From Catellatospora sichuanensis (lineage in GTDB: Bacteria > Actinomycetota > Actinomycetes > Mycobacteriales > Micromonosporaceae), in contig NZ_VIQO01000040.1 in NCBI RefSeq assembly GCF_007483665.1, forward strand, positions 1 through 64,000: 64,000 bases of DNA, written 5' to 3'. This document shows positions 52,529-62,298 of this stretch, one piece after another. The notes below the pieces were generated by a model, which was given only the letters and a program-made list of their open reading frames with translations, did no database searches and was not told the DNA's origin. The translations under genes were made by a program, and so were the position numbers. Numbering within the stretch: position 1 is the first letter of the stretch; each line of letters starts with the position of its first letter.

Positions 52529-52693
52529 ATGACCTCCTCCACTCCCGCCTACGCGGTGCCCGGCGTCCAGCCGGCCGGCGGCAGCAGCGATCTGACCAGC
52601 GTCGAGTACGCCGTCGAACAGCTCGCCGCCCAGCCCCTCGTCGCCGCCCACCGCGCGTACGCCCGCCACCGCGAGATCGACCTGCCGTACTGA
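52529..52693 (+). CDS. Small protein of unknown function
   Basis: 54 residues from ATG 52529 with CTGAGGAAAC upstream. Sequence is Ala/Ser-rich at the start, then helical (SDLTSVEYAVEQLAAQPLVA, HRAYARHREIDLPY). It has no Cys, signal peptide or membrane helix. It lies just after a terminator and before a decayed gene. It is short, but it has a good ribosome site and normal codon use. No family recognised. Confidence 0.4.
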   Translation: MTSSTPAYAVPGVQPAGGSSDLTSVEYAVEQLAAQPLVAAHRAYARHREIDLPY

Positions 52694-52767
52694 TCACGGG
52701 CACGCCACGACATCGGCCCTGTCACGGCGGGTTGACCACCAGCGGCGGTGACACAGGGGCCGCTACG

Positions 52768-53070
52768 TCACTGCCCGTAGACGTCGACTGCGGTGACGAA
52801 CGACGGATCGACGCGCACGGCCGCCACCTCCGAGATGCGGACGGTCCGTGCAAGATACACCGTTCATCCTGCGGACCGAGGGGAGCTGCAGGTGCCGATG
52901 CAGCCAGCTCTCGATGTCGTCCATCGCGGCGCCGACCCGGAGCAGCGCGGACGACTCGATGCGCGCTCGCCGGTGCGAGGCCGGCACCAGGACCGCACCC
53001 GACTGAGAGGCGCGCCCGATCGGGTTGCCGGCGGCTCGCGGACAGAAGGCCACGAGCCGCCGGAGTTCTG
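52768..53070 (-). pseudogene. Decayed gene remnant, product unknown
   Basis: In one minus-strand frame, IESSALLRVGAAMDDIESWL, HRHLQLPSVRRMN is followed after a single frame change by VYLARTVRISEVAAVRVDPS, FVTAVDVYGQ and a stop at 52768. Both parts are protein-like and abut exactly where the frame changes, so this is a broken gene. It starts right after the GH16 stop codon. Family not recognised. Confidence 0.4.
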
Positions 53071-54438
53071 CTAAGGCTGGGCTACCAGCCGGAACGACTG
53101 CGCCCCGGTGCCGTTGCAGGTGTACTGCACCAGCTGCACACTGTCGGCGGTGGAAGCGCCCGGGACGTCGAGGCACTTGCCGCTGTGCACGGACACGAAG
53201 TGGTAGTAGCCGCCGCCTTCGGCTACCGGTATCCACTGCTGGTTTCCGCCGCCGCCGTAGGCCCACAGGTGTACGACCGCATTGTCCGCGGCGGACACCC
53301 CGCTCACGTCGATGACCTGGGCGGAGTTGTTCCGGTTGTTGATGCGTACGTTGCTGCCGCCGGTGGGCTGGAACAGGTACTGCTGGGCGTTGGAGTTGTT
53401 GCAGGTGTACTGCTGGATCGCGGTGCCGTTGGCGGTGCCCGAGGCGCGAGCGTCGACGCATTTGCCGCTGGTCTTGTTGACGATGCTGTACCAGGTCGTG
53501 GAGGGGATCGGCCCGCCGCCGCCGCCGGGATCGGGGCAGGTGCCGCCTGTTCCGACGGTGTCCACGTGTGTGGTCCCCGAGCCGCGGTAGGCGTTGACCC
53601 GGTTGCGGGCGACGTCGCCCGAGATGACCTCGTTGCCGGCGAAGTAGAGCCAGTCGACCTGCTGGATGTAGGTGCTGCGGCCGCCGGTGTGGCCGGAGCT
53701 GTCGATGAACCACAGGTTGTAGTTGATCGACATCGGTGTCTCGGGGTAGTACTTGTCGCCGTGGTCGGCGACCAGCGTGCCGTCGATGAAGTATTTGACG
53801 CGGCCGCCGCTGACCTGTGCCACCAGGTCGTGCCAGCCGTTGTAGCTGCGCCGCTGGACGGAGTGGACGTTGTCGGCGATCCACGGGTCGGCCTGGTAGG
53901 TCTCCCAGGTGGTTTCGAAGAATGCCGAACCCGTCTCGCCCCATCCTCCGTTGGCCAGGTATTCGAAGTCGATCTCGCCGTAGCTGGGATCCATCGAGTA
54001 GGCCAGTGGGGTGATCGTGAAGAAGGTCTCCACGATGCGGTCGCCGTCGTTTCCGGCTACCGGTGCGTCGGTGAAGCGGACACGACTGGCGTAGGTGCCC
54101 TCGAAGAACTTGCGCTGGTGGTAGATCTCCGTCTGTGCCGTGCCGGCGCCGGTGCCGTCGGTGTAGGACGACAGCTGGAGGACTTTCTGCCCGTCCGCGA
54201 CGGGGAACGTCACGTTGGAGGGCAGCCATGAGGCGCCGGGTATGCCCGGTCCGCCGCCTCCGCCGCGGACCGTCCAGTGGCGTGCTGACAGGTTCGGATC
54301 GGTTGACGAGCTGTACTGAAAGTCGTCGAACAGGACGCTGCAGCTGGCGGCAGCCGCGGGTCGGGGCTCGGCGACGCTGACCAGCCCGGCGGCGATCAGC
54401 AGGATCGCGGCGCTTGAGGCAGCGGGTTTTCGGAACAC
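53071..54438 (-). CDS. Secreted GH16 glucanase with ricin-type lectin domain
   Basis: 455 residues. Signal peptide (SAAILLIAAGLVSVAEPRP, cleavage near AAA-ASC). The GH16 domain (about 33-285) carries the catalytic EIDFE motif: SYGEIDFEYLANG with Glu155, Asp157 and Glu159, plus GWHDLVAQVSGGRVKYFIDG. A Gly/Pro linker (GTCPDPGGGGGPIP) leads to a C-terminal ricin B/CBM13 domain (about 318-455) with two clear QQW/QxF-type repeats (NGTAIQQYTCNNSNAQQYLF; GNQQWIPVAEGG; DSVQLVQYTCNGTGAQSFRL). It probably hydrolyses beta-1,3 or beta-1,3-1,4 glucan outside the cell, bound through its lectin domain. Confidence 0.93.
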   Translation of the reverse strand: MFRKPAASSAAILLIAAGLVSVAEPRPAAAASCSVLFDDFQYSSSTDPNLSARHWTVRGGGGGPGIPGASWLPSNVTFPVADGQKVLQLSSYTDGTGAGTAQTEIYHQRKFFEGTYASRVRFTDAPVAGNDGDRIVETFFTITPLAYSMDPSYGEIDFEYLANGGWGETGSAFFETTWETYQADPWIADNVHSVQRRSYNGWHDLVAQVSGGRVKYFIDGTLVADHGDKYYPETPMSINYNLWFIDSSGHTGGRSTYIQQVDWLYFAGNEVISGDVARNRVNAYRGSGTTHVDTVGTGGTCPDPGGGGGPIPSTTWYSIVNKTSGKCVDARASGTANGTAIQQYTCNNSNAQQYLFQPTGGSNVRINNRNNSAQVIDVSGVSAADNAVVHLWAYGGGGNQQWIPVAEGGGYYHFVSVHSGKCLDVPGASTADSVQLVQYTCNGTGAQSFRLVAQP

Positions 54439-54494
54439 TAGGACCTCCCAGGGACGGCGGGAATTATGTTCACGATGACATCGAGATAGTGAAA

Positions 54495-54522
54495 ATTATG
54501 ACTGTGATACTCCACTAGTCAA
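54495..54522 (-). promoter_or_regulatory. Promoter of the GH16 gene
   Basis: On the minus strand TTGACT (54522-54517) and CATAAT (54500-54495) are separated by 16 bp, close to the sigma-70 consensus and about 57 nt upstream of the GH16 start at 54438. Confidence 0.65.
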
Positions 54523-54578
54523 GAGTTTTTAGATGAGCAAACGCTCTCCTGCATCGTGATCAGTGCAGGAGACCACTG

Positions 54579-54592
54579 TGGAAGCGCTCTCA
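54579..54592. promoter_or_regulatory. LacI-type operator candidate
   Basis: TGGAAGCGCTCTCA resembles the TGGGAGCGCTCCCA site of CebR-like LacI repressors (inner GAGCGCTC core partly kept). It is about 60 bp upstream of the -35 box of the GH16 promoter. Confidence 0.4.
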
Positions 54593-54919
54593 GCACGCTC
54601 GGTGTCCACCGGGATCTGGGTGCACGCGTCCGAGATGGTTGGGGTCGCTCCCGCCGTAGAGGTGCCGAGGCCGGAACGCCGCCGGGGGTCCGCCACTAGA
54701 TCAACTGATCGACACTGACCGCGTCGGGAGTTTCGGTTGTGTCGCCCTCGGACGCCAACCAAGACCGTCAAAAGAGAACTGTCCGGCACCGCAAATGCGG
54801 GGGACAGACAGGTCAACGACAAGCCGAGTGCCTGATTAACAACCCGCCTGCGGGTGCGGACGGCGGACGTCGAAGGCAGCTGGTGCGGCGGCGGCGGGAC
54901 GTTAGGGGGCGTCGAGCCC

Positions 54920-55147
54920 TCAGGTGTTCCGCTTTCGTCGTTCAAGCAGCGCTATCGCCGCCAACGTCACGATCAGAGTCGCCAGGGGCAGGATCCAGCG
55001 CAGAGCACCGGCGTCGTCGCCCAAGGCCAATCGCCACAGTCCTCCGCGGCCCACCCCAAGCCCGATCTGGATGAGTGGGAACACGCCCAGTGTGATACCA
55101 ACCACGAGGAGTAGTCCCTGCCAGCCCTCGATCACCTTGCGGGACAT
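54920..55147 (-). CDS. Small two-helix membrane protein
   Basis: 75 residues from ATG 55147, preceded by GAGGGGAGGG. Two membrane helices (GLLLVVGITLGVFPLIQIGL and LRWILPLATLIVTLAAIALL) and a basic C-terminus (ERRKRN). No function can be assigned. It lies 113 nt downstream of the truncated MFS gene on the same strand. Confidence 0.6.
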   Translation of the reverse strand: MSRKVIEGWQGLLLVVGITLGVFPLIQIGLGVGRGGLWRLALGDDAGALRWILPLATLIVTLAAIALLERRKRNT

Positions 55148-55260
55148 GTCGTCCCTCCCCTCTCCGTCAGCCGACGCAGCCGGAGCATACGTCGAACGGG
55201 TTCGACGGAGTTTCATAGTGCTCGTAGAAGGACCAGGTCACCAGGGTCGTGACCCGGCCG

Positions 55261-56505
55261 TCAGTCGGCGTCGTCGGTCAGCCGCCGCTGCTGCGACAGC
55301 AGCACGCTGACCAGCGCGATGGCCAGGCCGAGCCCGGCAGCCACGAGGAAGACCACGTCGTAGCCGGCGGCCAGGGCGGCGGCCGGGGAACTCCCGCCGG
55401 CTTCCATCGCGGTTCTGGCACTGGCGGCTGTGGCGAGAACCGCCAGGCCTACCGAACCGCCTACCTGGCTGGCGGTGTTGGCCAGGCCGCCGATGATCCC
55501 CGCGTCGCCCTCGGGAACGTCGGCGGTCGCCGCGGCCATGAGGGTGGGGAAGGTTAGCCCGATGCCGGCCGCGATGAGCAGGGTGGGTCCGAGCACGCCG
55601 GTGATGTAGCCGCTGTCGGCGTCGGCCTGGGCGAGCCAGCCGAAACCTGCCAGGAAGCAGGCGCAGCCTGCCAGCACGAGCGTACGCACACCGGTTCGTG
55701 GCAGCAGGGCGGCGGCCAATCGCGCGATGACCATGAACGTCACCGCCGCGGGTGTCTGCCCGAGTCCGGTTCGGAGCGCGCTGTAGCCGAGTACGTTCTG
55801 CAGGAACAGCGACGTGAAATACCACATCGCGATGGCGATGCCTCCGAACAGCAGCAGCATGACGTTGCTGACGGCCACGTTCCGGATTCTGAACAGCCGC
55901 AGGGGCATCATCGGCTGGGCGGTGAAACGCGCCTGCATCACGGTGAAGGTGACGAGCAGGATCAGGCCCGCGACGGCCGGCCCGACGACTTGCACGGACG
56001 TCCAGCCCTGGTCGGCGCTGTGCATGACCCCGTAGATCAGCGCGGCCAGCCCTGCCGACGCGGTGACCGCACCGATGAGGTCGAGCGATTCCCGCCGGCC
56101 GGTTCGCATGCCGGGCAGCGCCATGACGGCCATGGTGATCAGTGCCGCGCCGATCGGTACGTTGATCAGGAAGACCCACCGCCACGACAGGCCGGTGGTG
56201 ATGGCACCGCCCGCGAGCGCGCCGGCCATCCCGCCTATACCGCCTGCGGCAGACCATGCACCGAACGCCTTGGCTCGCACGTTCGGCTCGGTGAAGTGGG
56301 TGTTGATCACGGCCAGTGTCGCCGGGGCCATCATGGCGGCTCCCATGCCCTGCGCGATGCGGGCCGCGACCAGGATCTCAGGAGCGGTTGCCAAGCCGCT
56401 TACCAGGCTTGAGGCGGAGCTCAGGACCATGACCGGCAACGTCGATACCAGGCGCGCCCGCCAACCACACGGCGACCGGGTCAGCGGGTAGAGCGGGTGC
56501 AGGTG
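55261..56505 (-). pseudogene. DHA2-type MFS transporter, N-terminally truncated
   Basis: From about residue 25 on, the sequence is a normal DHA2/EmrB-like drug exporter: VAARIAQGMGAAMMAPATLA (motif C), WRWVFLINVPIGAALI, about twelve helices, ending SVLLSQQRRLTDDAD. The open frame begins only at 56505 with HPLYPLTRSPCGWRARLVST, a degraded version of the loop 2-3 motif, preceded by an in-frame stop. Helices 1 and 2, about 75 residues, are missing, and the only starts are TTG 56439 or internal ATGs. Probably non-functional. Confidence 0.7.
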
Positions 56506-56648
56506 TCACCGTGCCGCAGCCGGCGCGAACACGGCGGTCCGTGGTTCATCGCCGTCGGGGTCATCGCTCGGGGCGCCTACAGCTTGGTGGCCACGTTGAA
56601 CCCGCGGGCACCTGTTGGAGCCGACGGCGGCGGTCGGCCGAGTGCGAA

Positions 56649-56679
56649 GTGCCGGGTCTGCAGGTGACAGACCCGGCAC
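56649..56679. terminator. Terminator of the xylanase gene
   Basis: Perfect 12-bp stem GTGCCGGGTCTG (56649-56660 with 56668-56679), 7-nt loop, 12 nt after the stop codon on the minus strand. Confidence 0.8.
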
Positions 56680-56690
56680 AACTGGGGTGC

Positions 56691-57968
<1,278 letters not shown>

Positions 57969-58012
57969 TCATCGATGGCCAGTGTCGGGCGGCCTGCCGA
58001 TGGTTGTCAACG

Positions 58013-58024
58013 ACTTCCGGAAGT
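58013..58024. promoter_or_regulatory. Palindrome upstream of the xylanase gene
   Basis: ACTTCCGGAAGT is a perfect 12-bp palindrome, followed by TATCGAAAG. It lies 231 nt upstream of the GH11 start. Similar GAAGTTTCCGAA-type sequence stands before the NlpC/P60 gene. Confidence 0.4.
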
Positions 58025-58372
58025 TATCGAAAGGATCGCCACGATGCAGGTCACCTGCAGGATGCGAATCTGTACGTATACGGCGTGGCTATGGACCTCA
58101 CCGCTTCAATGCGATCGAGCCGCTCATCGGCGGGCCACCCCGCCCGACAGCGAGATCATCGTCGAGTTCGGCGAAAGTTTCGGACCCGATCCGACGCTCC
58201 GTATCGCCTTGCCGTCCGCTGGGGAAGGCCACGAGCGCGTATTCGCTCAGCGACCATTCGTGCTTGACGCGCCTGCCGCACCCGCGGGCAGGGGCGGTCG
58301 TCGACGGGCGAACGCTTCCTTGGCGTACGCCGCGTGACAGGACTGCCGCAGGAGGAGGCATGAAGCTCTTGG

Positions 58373-58423
58373 CTGCACGCGGGGAGTCCCGCTGTCGACG
58401 ACAGCGGGACTCCCCGCGTGCAG
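58373..58423. terminator. Very strong hairpin after the NlpC/P60 gene
   Basis: Arms of 25 bp (58373-58397 and 58399-58423, beginning CTGCACGCGGGGAGTCCC) pair perfectly around one base. It stands 21 nt after the stop codon (58445, minus strand) and may stop transcription from both sides. Confidence 0.85.
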
Positions 58424-58444
58424 ACTCGGCCACCTCGTCCTGGT

Positions 58445-59347
58445 TCATACTCCCGGAACGCGGTGCGCGGTGTAGGACGAGCTGTTCAGGTAGCTGGTGG
58501 CGTCGCTGATCACCACGCCCGTCCAGGTGCCGTCAGGGTTCTGCCACTTAGGCGTCGCCTCGAGGACCGACGCCACCCCGTCGCCGTCGCCGTCGCCGAG
58601 GTAGACCGCGACGTGGCCGTACTTGGCGAGGAGGTCCCCGACCCGGATCTGGGACTTCGGGACGGACGGCACACCGTCCTTGACGGCGGTCGAACTGTGC
58701 CAGTTGAACGGAACGCCTGCGTTCTGGAACATCTTCACGATCAGGCCGGAGCAGTCGAATCCTTTGACGCCGGCCGGCTGCTTGTAGACGCGGGTCTGGC
58801 CGCACGTGCGGCCGTCGTGGTTGAGCGTGGTGGAGGGCACGGTCCCGTATCGGTACGTTCCGGCCGCGCAGCCCACGTAGATCGCGTCGAGCTGGGCCAG
58901 ACCGTAGCTCAGGGCCTGGCGCACCTTTGTCGACGGTGACTCCGTGACCTTGCAGTGGGTCATGTAGTACGGGATGCCGTTGGCGGGGATGCCCACCGCC
59001 TGGCTGCCGTCGAGGTAGTAGCGGAAGTCGTCGTTCGAGTAGATGGAGACGCTCGCGACCGCGCCGACCTTCCACTCGCCCGGCGCTGCGACGTAGGTCT
59101 GGTCGGATTGGAAACCGACTCCTGGACGGTGGACCTGGACCCTTGCCGTGTGCGCTGTCGAGGTGCCGTTGAGCAGGAGGTTCTCGACTTGGTAGACACC
59201 GCCGTAGGCTGTGACCTTGGTCCAGCAGGCGCCGACGTGAGGGTCGGTGCGGTAGAAGGTCCAATCGGCGTGGGCGGCTGGGGTGAACAGGGTGGCGCCC
59301 AGGACAGCTGCTGCTGCCACGGCGCTGATGCGACGCAACACCGACAT
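58445..59347 (-). CDS. Secreted NlpC/P60-family hydrolase
   Basis: 300 residues. Signal peptide (ISAVAAAAVLGATLFTPAAH, cleavage after HA-D). An N-terminal module (about 28-135) is beta-rich with paired Cys. The C-terminal NlpC/P60 domain has catalytic Cys199 (VKGFDCSGLIVKMFQNAG) and His245 (AKYGHVAVYLGDG); a third polar residue is expected just after. Such enzymes cut peptidoglycan stem peptides or related amides outside the cell. A 240-bp leader with an inverted repeat precedes the gene. Confidence 0.9.
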   Translation of the reverse strand: MSVLRRISAVAAAAVLGATLFTPAAHADWTFYRTDPHVGACWTKVTAYGGVYQVENLLLNGTSTAHTARVQVHRPGVGFQSDQTYVAAPGEWKVGAVASVSIYSNDDFRYYLDGSQAVGIPANGIPYYMTHCKVTESPSTKVRQALSYGLAQLDAIYVGCAAGTYRYGTVPSTTLNHDGRTCGQTRVYKQPAGVKGFDCSGLIVKMFQNAGVPFNWHSSTAVKDGVPSVPKSQIRVGDLLAKYGHVAVYLGDGDGDGVASVLEATPKWQNPDGTWTGVVISDATSYLNSSSYTAHRVPGV

Positions 59348-59551
59348 GACTCCATACCTTTCATAGACGGGCTTTCACCCCACGATCGGTCGTGTCCGGT
59401 GTGGGGACACTGCCGAAAGTGTCGCCGTTTCGGGTACTCCTCGAGGGCGTCGTGTGGAGCCATGGGAAGGATTGCCGGGATGGCGAACACCTCGCGCGAC
59501 CGGGGTGGCCAGGGGACCGCTGGGGGATCGGTAACCACCAATGTTCGAAGA

Positions 59552-59586
59552 GAAGTTCAAAATTTTCAAGAGTCTTCGGAAACTTC
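59552..59586. promoter_or_regulatory. Inverted repeat upstream of the NlpC/P60 gene
   Basis: GAAGTT (59552-59557) and AACTTC (59581-59586) flank an AT-rich core with near-palindromic TTCAAAATTTTCAA and TTCGGAA. Candidate operator or promoter, 205 nt upstream of the start at 59347. Confidence 0.4.
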
Positions 59587-59785
59587 TTTCATGAAGCCGC
59601 TGGACCTGTTGGCTGCGCGCCACCGTGGATCCGGGGATCATCGACGGGTTGGCCATGCGCGAGGCACGCCACCGCGGGCGGTATCCGACGTTCGCCGGCA
59701 GCGCAGCAGCAAGCGCATCGCGGGAAGGCGGCTGGGGTCCCGTCCGTCGGCGGTGAACGCGGCAGTGACCGCAAGGCAGCTCGGC

Positions 59786-60137
59786 CGGCGTCGATTACCC
59801 GTAGTTCGGTGTGTTCGATGTCGTAGTCTGATCCCTTGGCCGGCTGGAGGACCGCGGCGATCTTCTTGCCGTCAGGGGAGATGGACACGCCCGGCGAGCG
59901 ACCTGCGGTCACCAGGGCCATCTCGCCTGACTGCAGATCCACCCGCAAGATGCCGTATTGCGACTTCCACAGCGTGGAGACGAGCAGGCTCCGGTCGTCC
60001 GGTGTCGCCGCCGCGGCCAGCGGGTCGCCCAGACCCTTCACCACGGAGGTCGGCTGGTCGACGCCAGGCGTCCACCGGTAGACGTTCCACGGCTGGCCCG
60101 TCCGGGCGGCACCCGACTTGCCGTTGCTAATTCCATA
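59786..60137 (-). pseudogene. Beta-propeller (TolB/PD40-like) gene, C-terminal part
   Basis: The minus-strand frame from 60137 reads GISNGKSGAARTGQPWNVYR, WTPGVDQPTSVVKGL, TPDDRSLLVSTLWKSQYGIL and SPGVSISPDGKKIAAVLQP, with the SPDGKKIA repeat of TolB/PD40 propellers. It continues to RVIDAG near 59786, where the sequence loses its protein-like character, so the 3' end has also decayed. It is the continuation of the fragment at 61867-62298, cut by the IS element between them. Confidence 0.7.
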
Positions 60138-60340
60138 GTCAGGTATCAGCAATCCCGGCCTTTCGGGCGGGAAGGTTCTTGCCGTCACCGAAGCGTGGCC
60201 GCTTCGGCTTGGCGAAGATCTCTCGTTTCTGTCCGCTGGTGCGGGGTTGCGCCACCTGCCTGCCCACCCGGCCGCGTATGCGGCCGGGTGGTGGTGCGGG
60301 TCTTACGGTCGGCTCCACGAAGGTTCGACGCTTGCGCGTC
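60138..60340 (-). ncRNA. Predicted omega RNA region of TnpB
   Basis: In this family the guide RNA covers the 3' part of tnpB and the right end, with the guide taken from the flank just beyond. Here the right end is 60138 and the guide would begin with TATGGAATTAGC reading left. Position follows from family knowledge; its 5' limit is a guess. Confidence 0.4.
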
Positions 60341-61594
60341 CTGGTCTCCGGCCACTCCGGTACCAGTCGAAACAGCCGCCGCGAGGGCGGCGAGGTTACG
60401 TGCGGCGTTGGCATCGCGGTCCATCACCAGCGGACACTGCTCGCAGGCGAACACCCGGACGTGCAGCGGCAGCTTGGCCTTCACCGCGCCGCAGTCCGAG
60501 CAGGTCTTCGACGAGGGCAACCAGCGGTCGGCCACAACGGTGACCCCACCGGCCCACCCGCCCTTGTAGGTCAGCTGTCGGCGGATCTGCCCGAACCCGG
60601 CATCGGCGATCTTTCGGGCCAGCCGCCGGTTGCGCAGCATCCCGGCCACGTTCAGATCCTCGACCACCACCGTGCCGTACCCGGCCCGGATCCTGGTGGT
60701 GAGTTTGTGCAGCCCGTCAGCGCGCAGATCGGCGACACGGTAGTGGACCCGGTTGCGTTCGGCGTCGGCTTTGACCCACCGCCGCGACGGTGTGCGGCCG
60801 GTGCGCCGGTCCGGTCCCTGACGCCGCGAGACCCGCCGCGACAGCCGGCGCAGCCGGGACAAGGCCGTGTCGAGGTGTGCGGGGTTGGGCTCGTAGGTGA
60901 TCTGCCCGGTGCTGTCGGCCAGCACCGCCAGATGCCTCACCCCCAGGTCGACGCCCACAACGACGTCCGGCCGCGCCGGCCTGCGCGCCTGGCGCGCGAC
61001 CTCGACCTGCAACGACACGAACCACCGCCCACGGGCGAAGCTGACCGTCGCGGACAGGATCCGGGCCGTCCCGGCATCCAGACGGCGGGCGAGTTTACGG
61101 GTGTTCTCGTGGGTACGGATGCTGCCCAGTCGCGGCAACGTCACATGCCGCCGGTCCGGCTCCACCCGCATCGTCCCGGTCGTGAACCGGCACGAGGGCC
61201 GCGCCCGGTGCTTGGACTTGAACCGAGGCAAGCCCACCGGCCTACCCTTGCGGACACCCCGCTTGGACTTGGTGTAGTTGTCGAACGCGGCCGCCGCGTT
61301 GGCCAGACCGGTGCTGTACGACTCCTTGGAGTTGTCGGCCCACCAGCCCGCGAACCTCGGATCGGTGTGTTTGGCCTCGTTGAACGCTTTACGCAGCGCG
61401 GGCAGCGACCACGACCGCCACGGCACGAGATCCGCCTCGGTCACACCGTAGGACTGCTCGGCCCTGCGCTGCCACCAGCACGCCGTTATCCACGACACCG
61501 CCCAGTTGTAGGCGGCACGCGCCGCACCGCAATGCGAACGCAACGCGGCCTGCTGACCGGCGTTCGGGTCAATAGCGAACCGGTACGCCTGCAC
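60185..61594 (-). CDS. tnpB: TnpB RNA-guided nuclease (IS200/IS605 family)
   Basis: 469 residues from GTG 61594 (VQAYRFAIDPNAGQQAALRS, the usual TnpB opening); GTG 61597 is equally possible and the frame is open to 61696. The RuvC-like nuclease is complete: Asp in VVGVDLGVRHLAVL, Glu in VVVEDLNVAGML and Asp in VMDRDANAARNL. The zinc finger is KTCSDCG ... CEQC. The C-terminal tail is Arg/Thr-rich. TnpB proteins cut DNA guided by an omega RNA made from the 3' end of the gene and the right end of the element, which promotes retention of the element. No tnpA accompanies it. Confidence 0.92.
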   Translation of the reverse strand: MQAYRFAIDPNAGQQAALRSHCGAARAAYNWAVSWITACWWQRRAEQSYGVTEADLVPWRSWSLPALRKAFNEAKHTDPRFAGWWADNSKESYSTGLANAAAAFDNYTKSKRGVRKGRPVGLPRFKSKHRARPSCRFTTGTMRVEPDRRHVTLPRLGSIRTHENTRKLARRLDAGTARILSATVSFARGRWFVSLQVEVARQARRPARPDVVVGVDLGVRHLAVLADSTGQITYEPNPAHLDTALSRLRRLSRRVSRRQGPDRRTGRTPSRRWVKADAERNRVHYRVADLRADGLHKLTTRIRAGYGTVVVEDLNVAGMLRNRRLARKIADAGFGQIRRQLTYKGGWAGGVTVVADRWLPSSKTCSDCGAVKAKLPLHVRVFACEQCPLVMDRDANAARNLAALAAAVSTGTGVAGDQDAQASNLRGADRKTRTTTRPHTRPGGQAGGATPHQRTETRDLRQAEAATLR

Positions 61595-61866
61595 CACGAA
61601 CCCGGCCCGCGGCTCGAACCTGTTCACCCCCGACTGCCCCCGCACGCGACGACCCACCCGCCGCGCAAGGACCGCCCCACGCCGACAGGTCCCCAAGCGG
61701 CGACAACCTCAAGGCCGGCCGGCAACAGGCGAAGCAGCACATACCGACAATACATGTCGCTGTATCAGCGCGTTCACCGGCTGAACCCGCGACCGTCGCC
61801 AACCCTGCACCAAGCCCCAGGCAGCCACCATACGTGCCGAGCTCTGACTACATTCGTCGATAAATA

Positions 61867-62298
61867 CGGGAGCAGTTCGCAACCCTGCGACGTCGGTGAG
61901 GCGAAGACAAGCAGGCCCTTGCCGTCCTTACGCAGGATCGGATGGACGACGCGGCCGTCGGCCGTGCACTCGGCCGACGCGTCCCGGAACCAGGTGAAGT
62001 CGACCGCCCAGGTGTGACCGTCGAAGGTCACCGGGCCCGGGATCCGCTCGGCGCCCTTGCGGGTCACCCGCGCAATGCCGGCACAGATCGAGGTGCTGTG
62101 CGAGACATAGCCCTCCTGTATTCCGGGCGCCCAGGTGACGGCGCCCGCCGGGGTGCCACCGAGCATCGCCAGTTCCTCGATCTTCGCAGTCGAGGTTTCG
62201 TAGGCCACGAGCCCGTTCCAGCACCCCGTTGGCCACCCGGAGTCCGTATGCAGCACTCTCGGCGATACCTCGAGCATGCTGGACGGGATTGCGGATGA
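61867..62298 (-). pseudogene. Beta-propeller (TolB/PD40-like) gene, N-terminal part
   Basis: The minus-strand frame reads MLEVSPRVLHTDSGWPTGCW, NGLVAYETSTAKIEELAML, GHTWAVDFTWFRDASAECTA, DGRVVHPILRKDGKGLLVFA, SPTSQGCELLPY and then enters the IS. Joined to the part at 60137 it gives CELLPYGISNGKSG without a break. No signal peptide or start with a ribosome site is visible near 62298, so the 5' end may be lost too. Likely a secreted or membrane-anchored propeller protein before disruption. Confidence 0.65.

Larger units (their letters stand above)
54439..54919. other. Promoter/regulatory region of the GH16 gene
   Basis: 481 bp without a gene, with an AT-rich patch near 54480-54535. It contains a consensus-like promoter on the minus strand and a LacI-type half-palindrome (separate entries), plus a 9-bp stem-loop TCTCCTGCA/TGCAGGAGA (54545-54553 with 54564-54572). 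Confidence 0.6.
60138..61866 (-). mobile_element. TnpB-only IS200/IS605-type element inserted in a beta-propeller gene
   Basis: The element is about 1,729 bp and carries tnpB but no tnpA. Boundaries come from joining the two halves of the interrupted gene: ...CTGCTCCCGTAT (minus strand, ending 61864) and TATGGAATTAGC (starting 60137) fuse in frame when the element plus one TAT is removed. The ends are therefore defined to within 3 bp. An imperfect hairpin CCCGGCC-tttc-GGGCGGG (60154-60171) lies near the right end and a CGACA/TGTCG hairpin (61745-61759) near the left end, as in this family. It depends on a transposase supplied in trans. Confidence 0.75.

Noticed and set aside
59348-59590. c-di-AMP (ydaO-type) riboswitch upstream of the NlpC/P60 gene
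   Set aside because: GGGGTGAAAGCCC near 59368-59380 recalls one ydaO block, and such switches often precede cell-wall hydrolases. The other conserved blocks (GGGGGACCCA and the second GGGTGAATCC) are not found.
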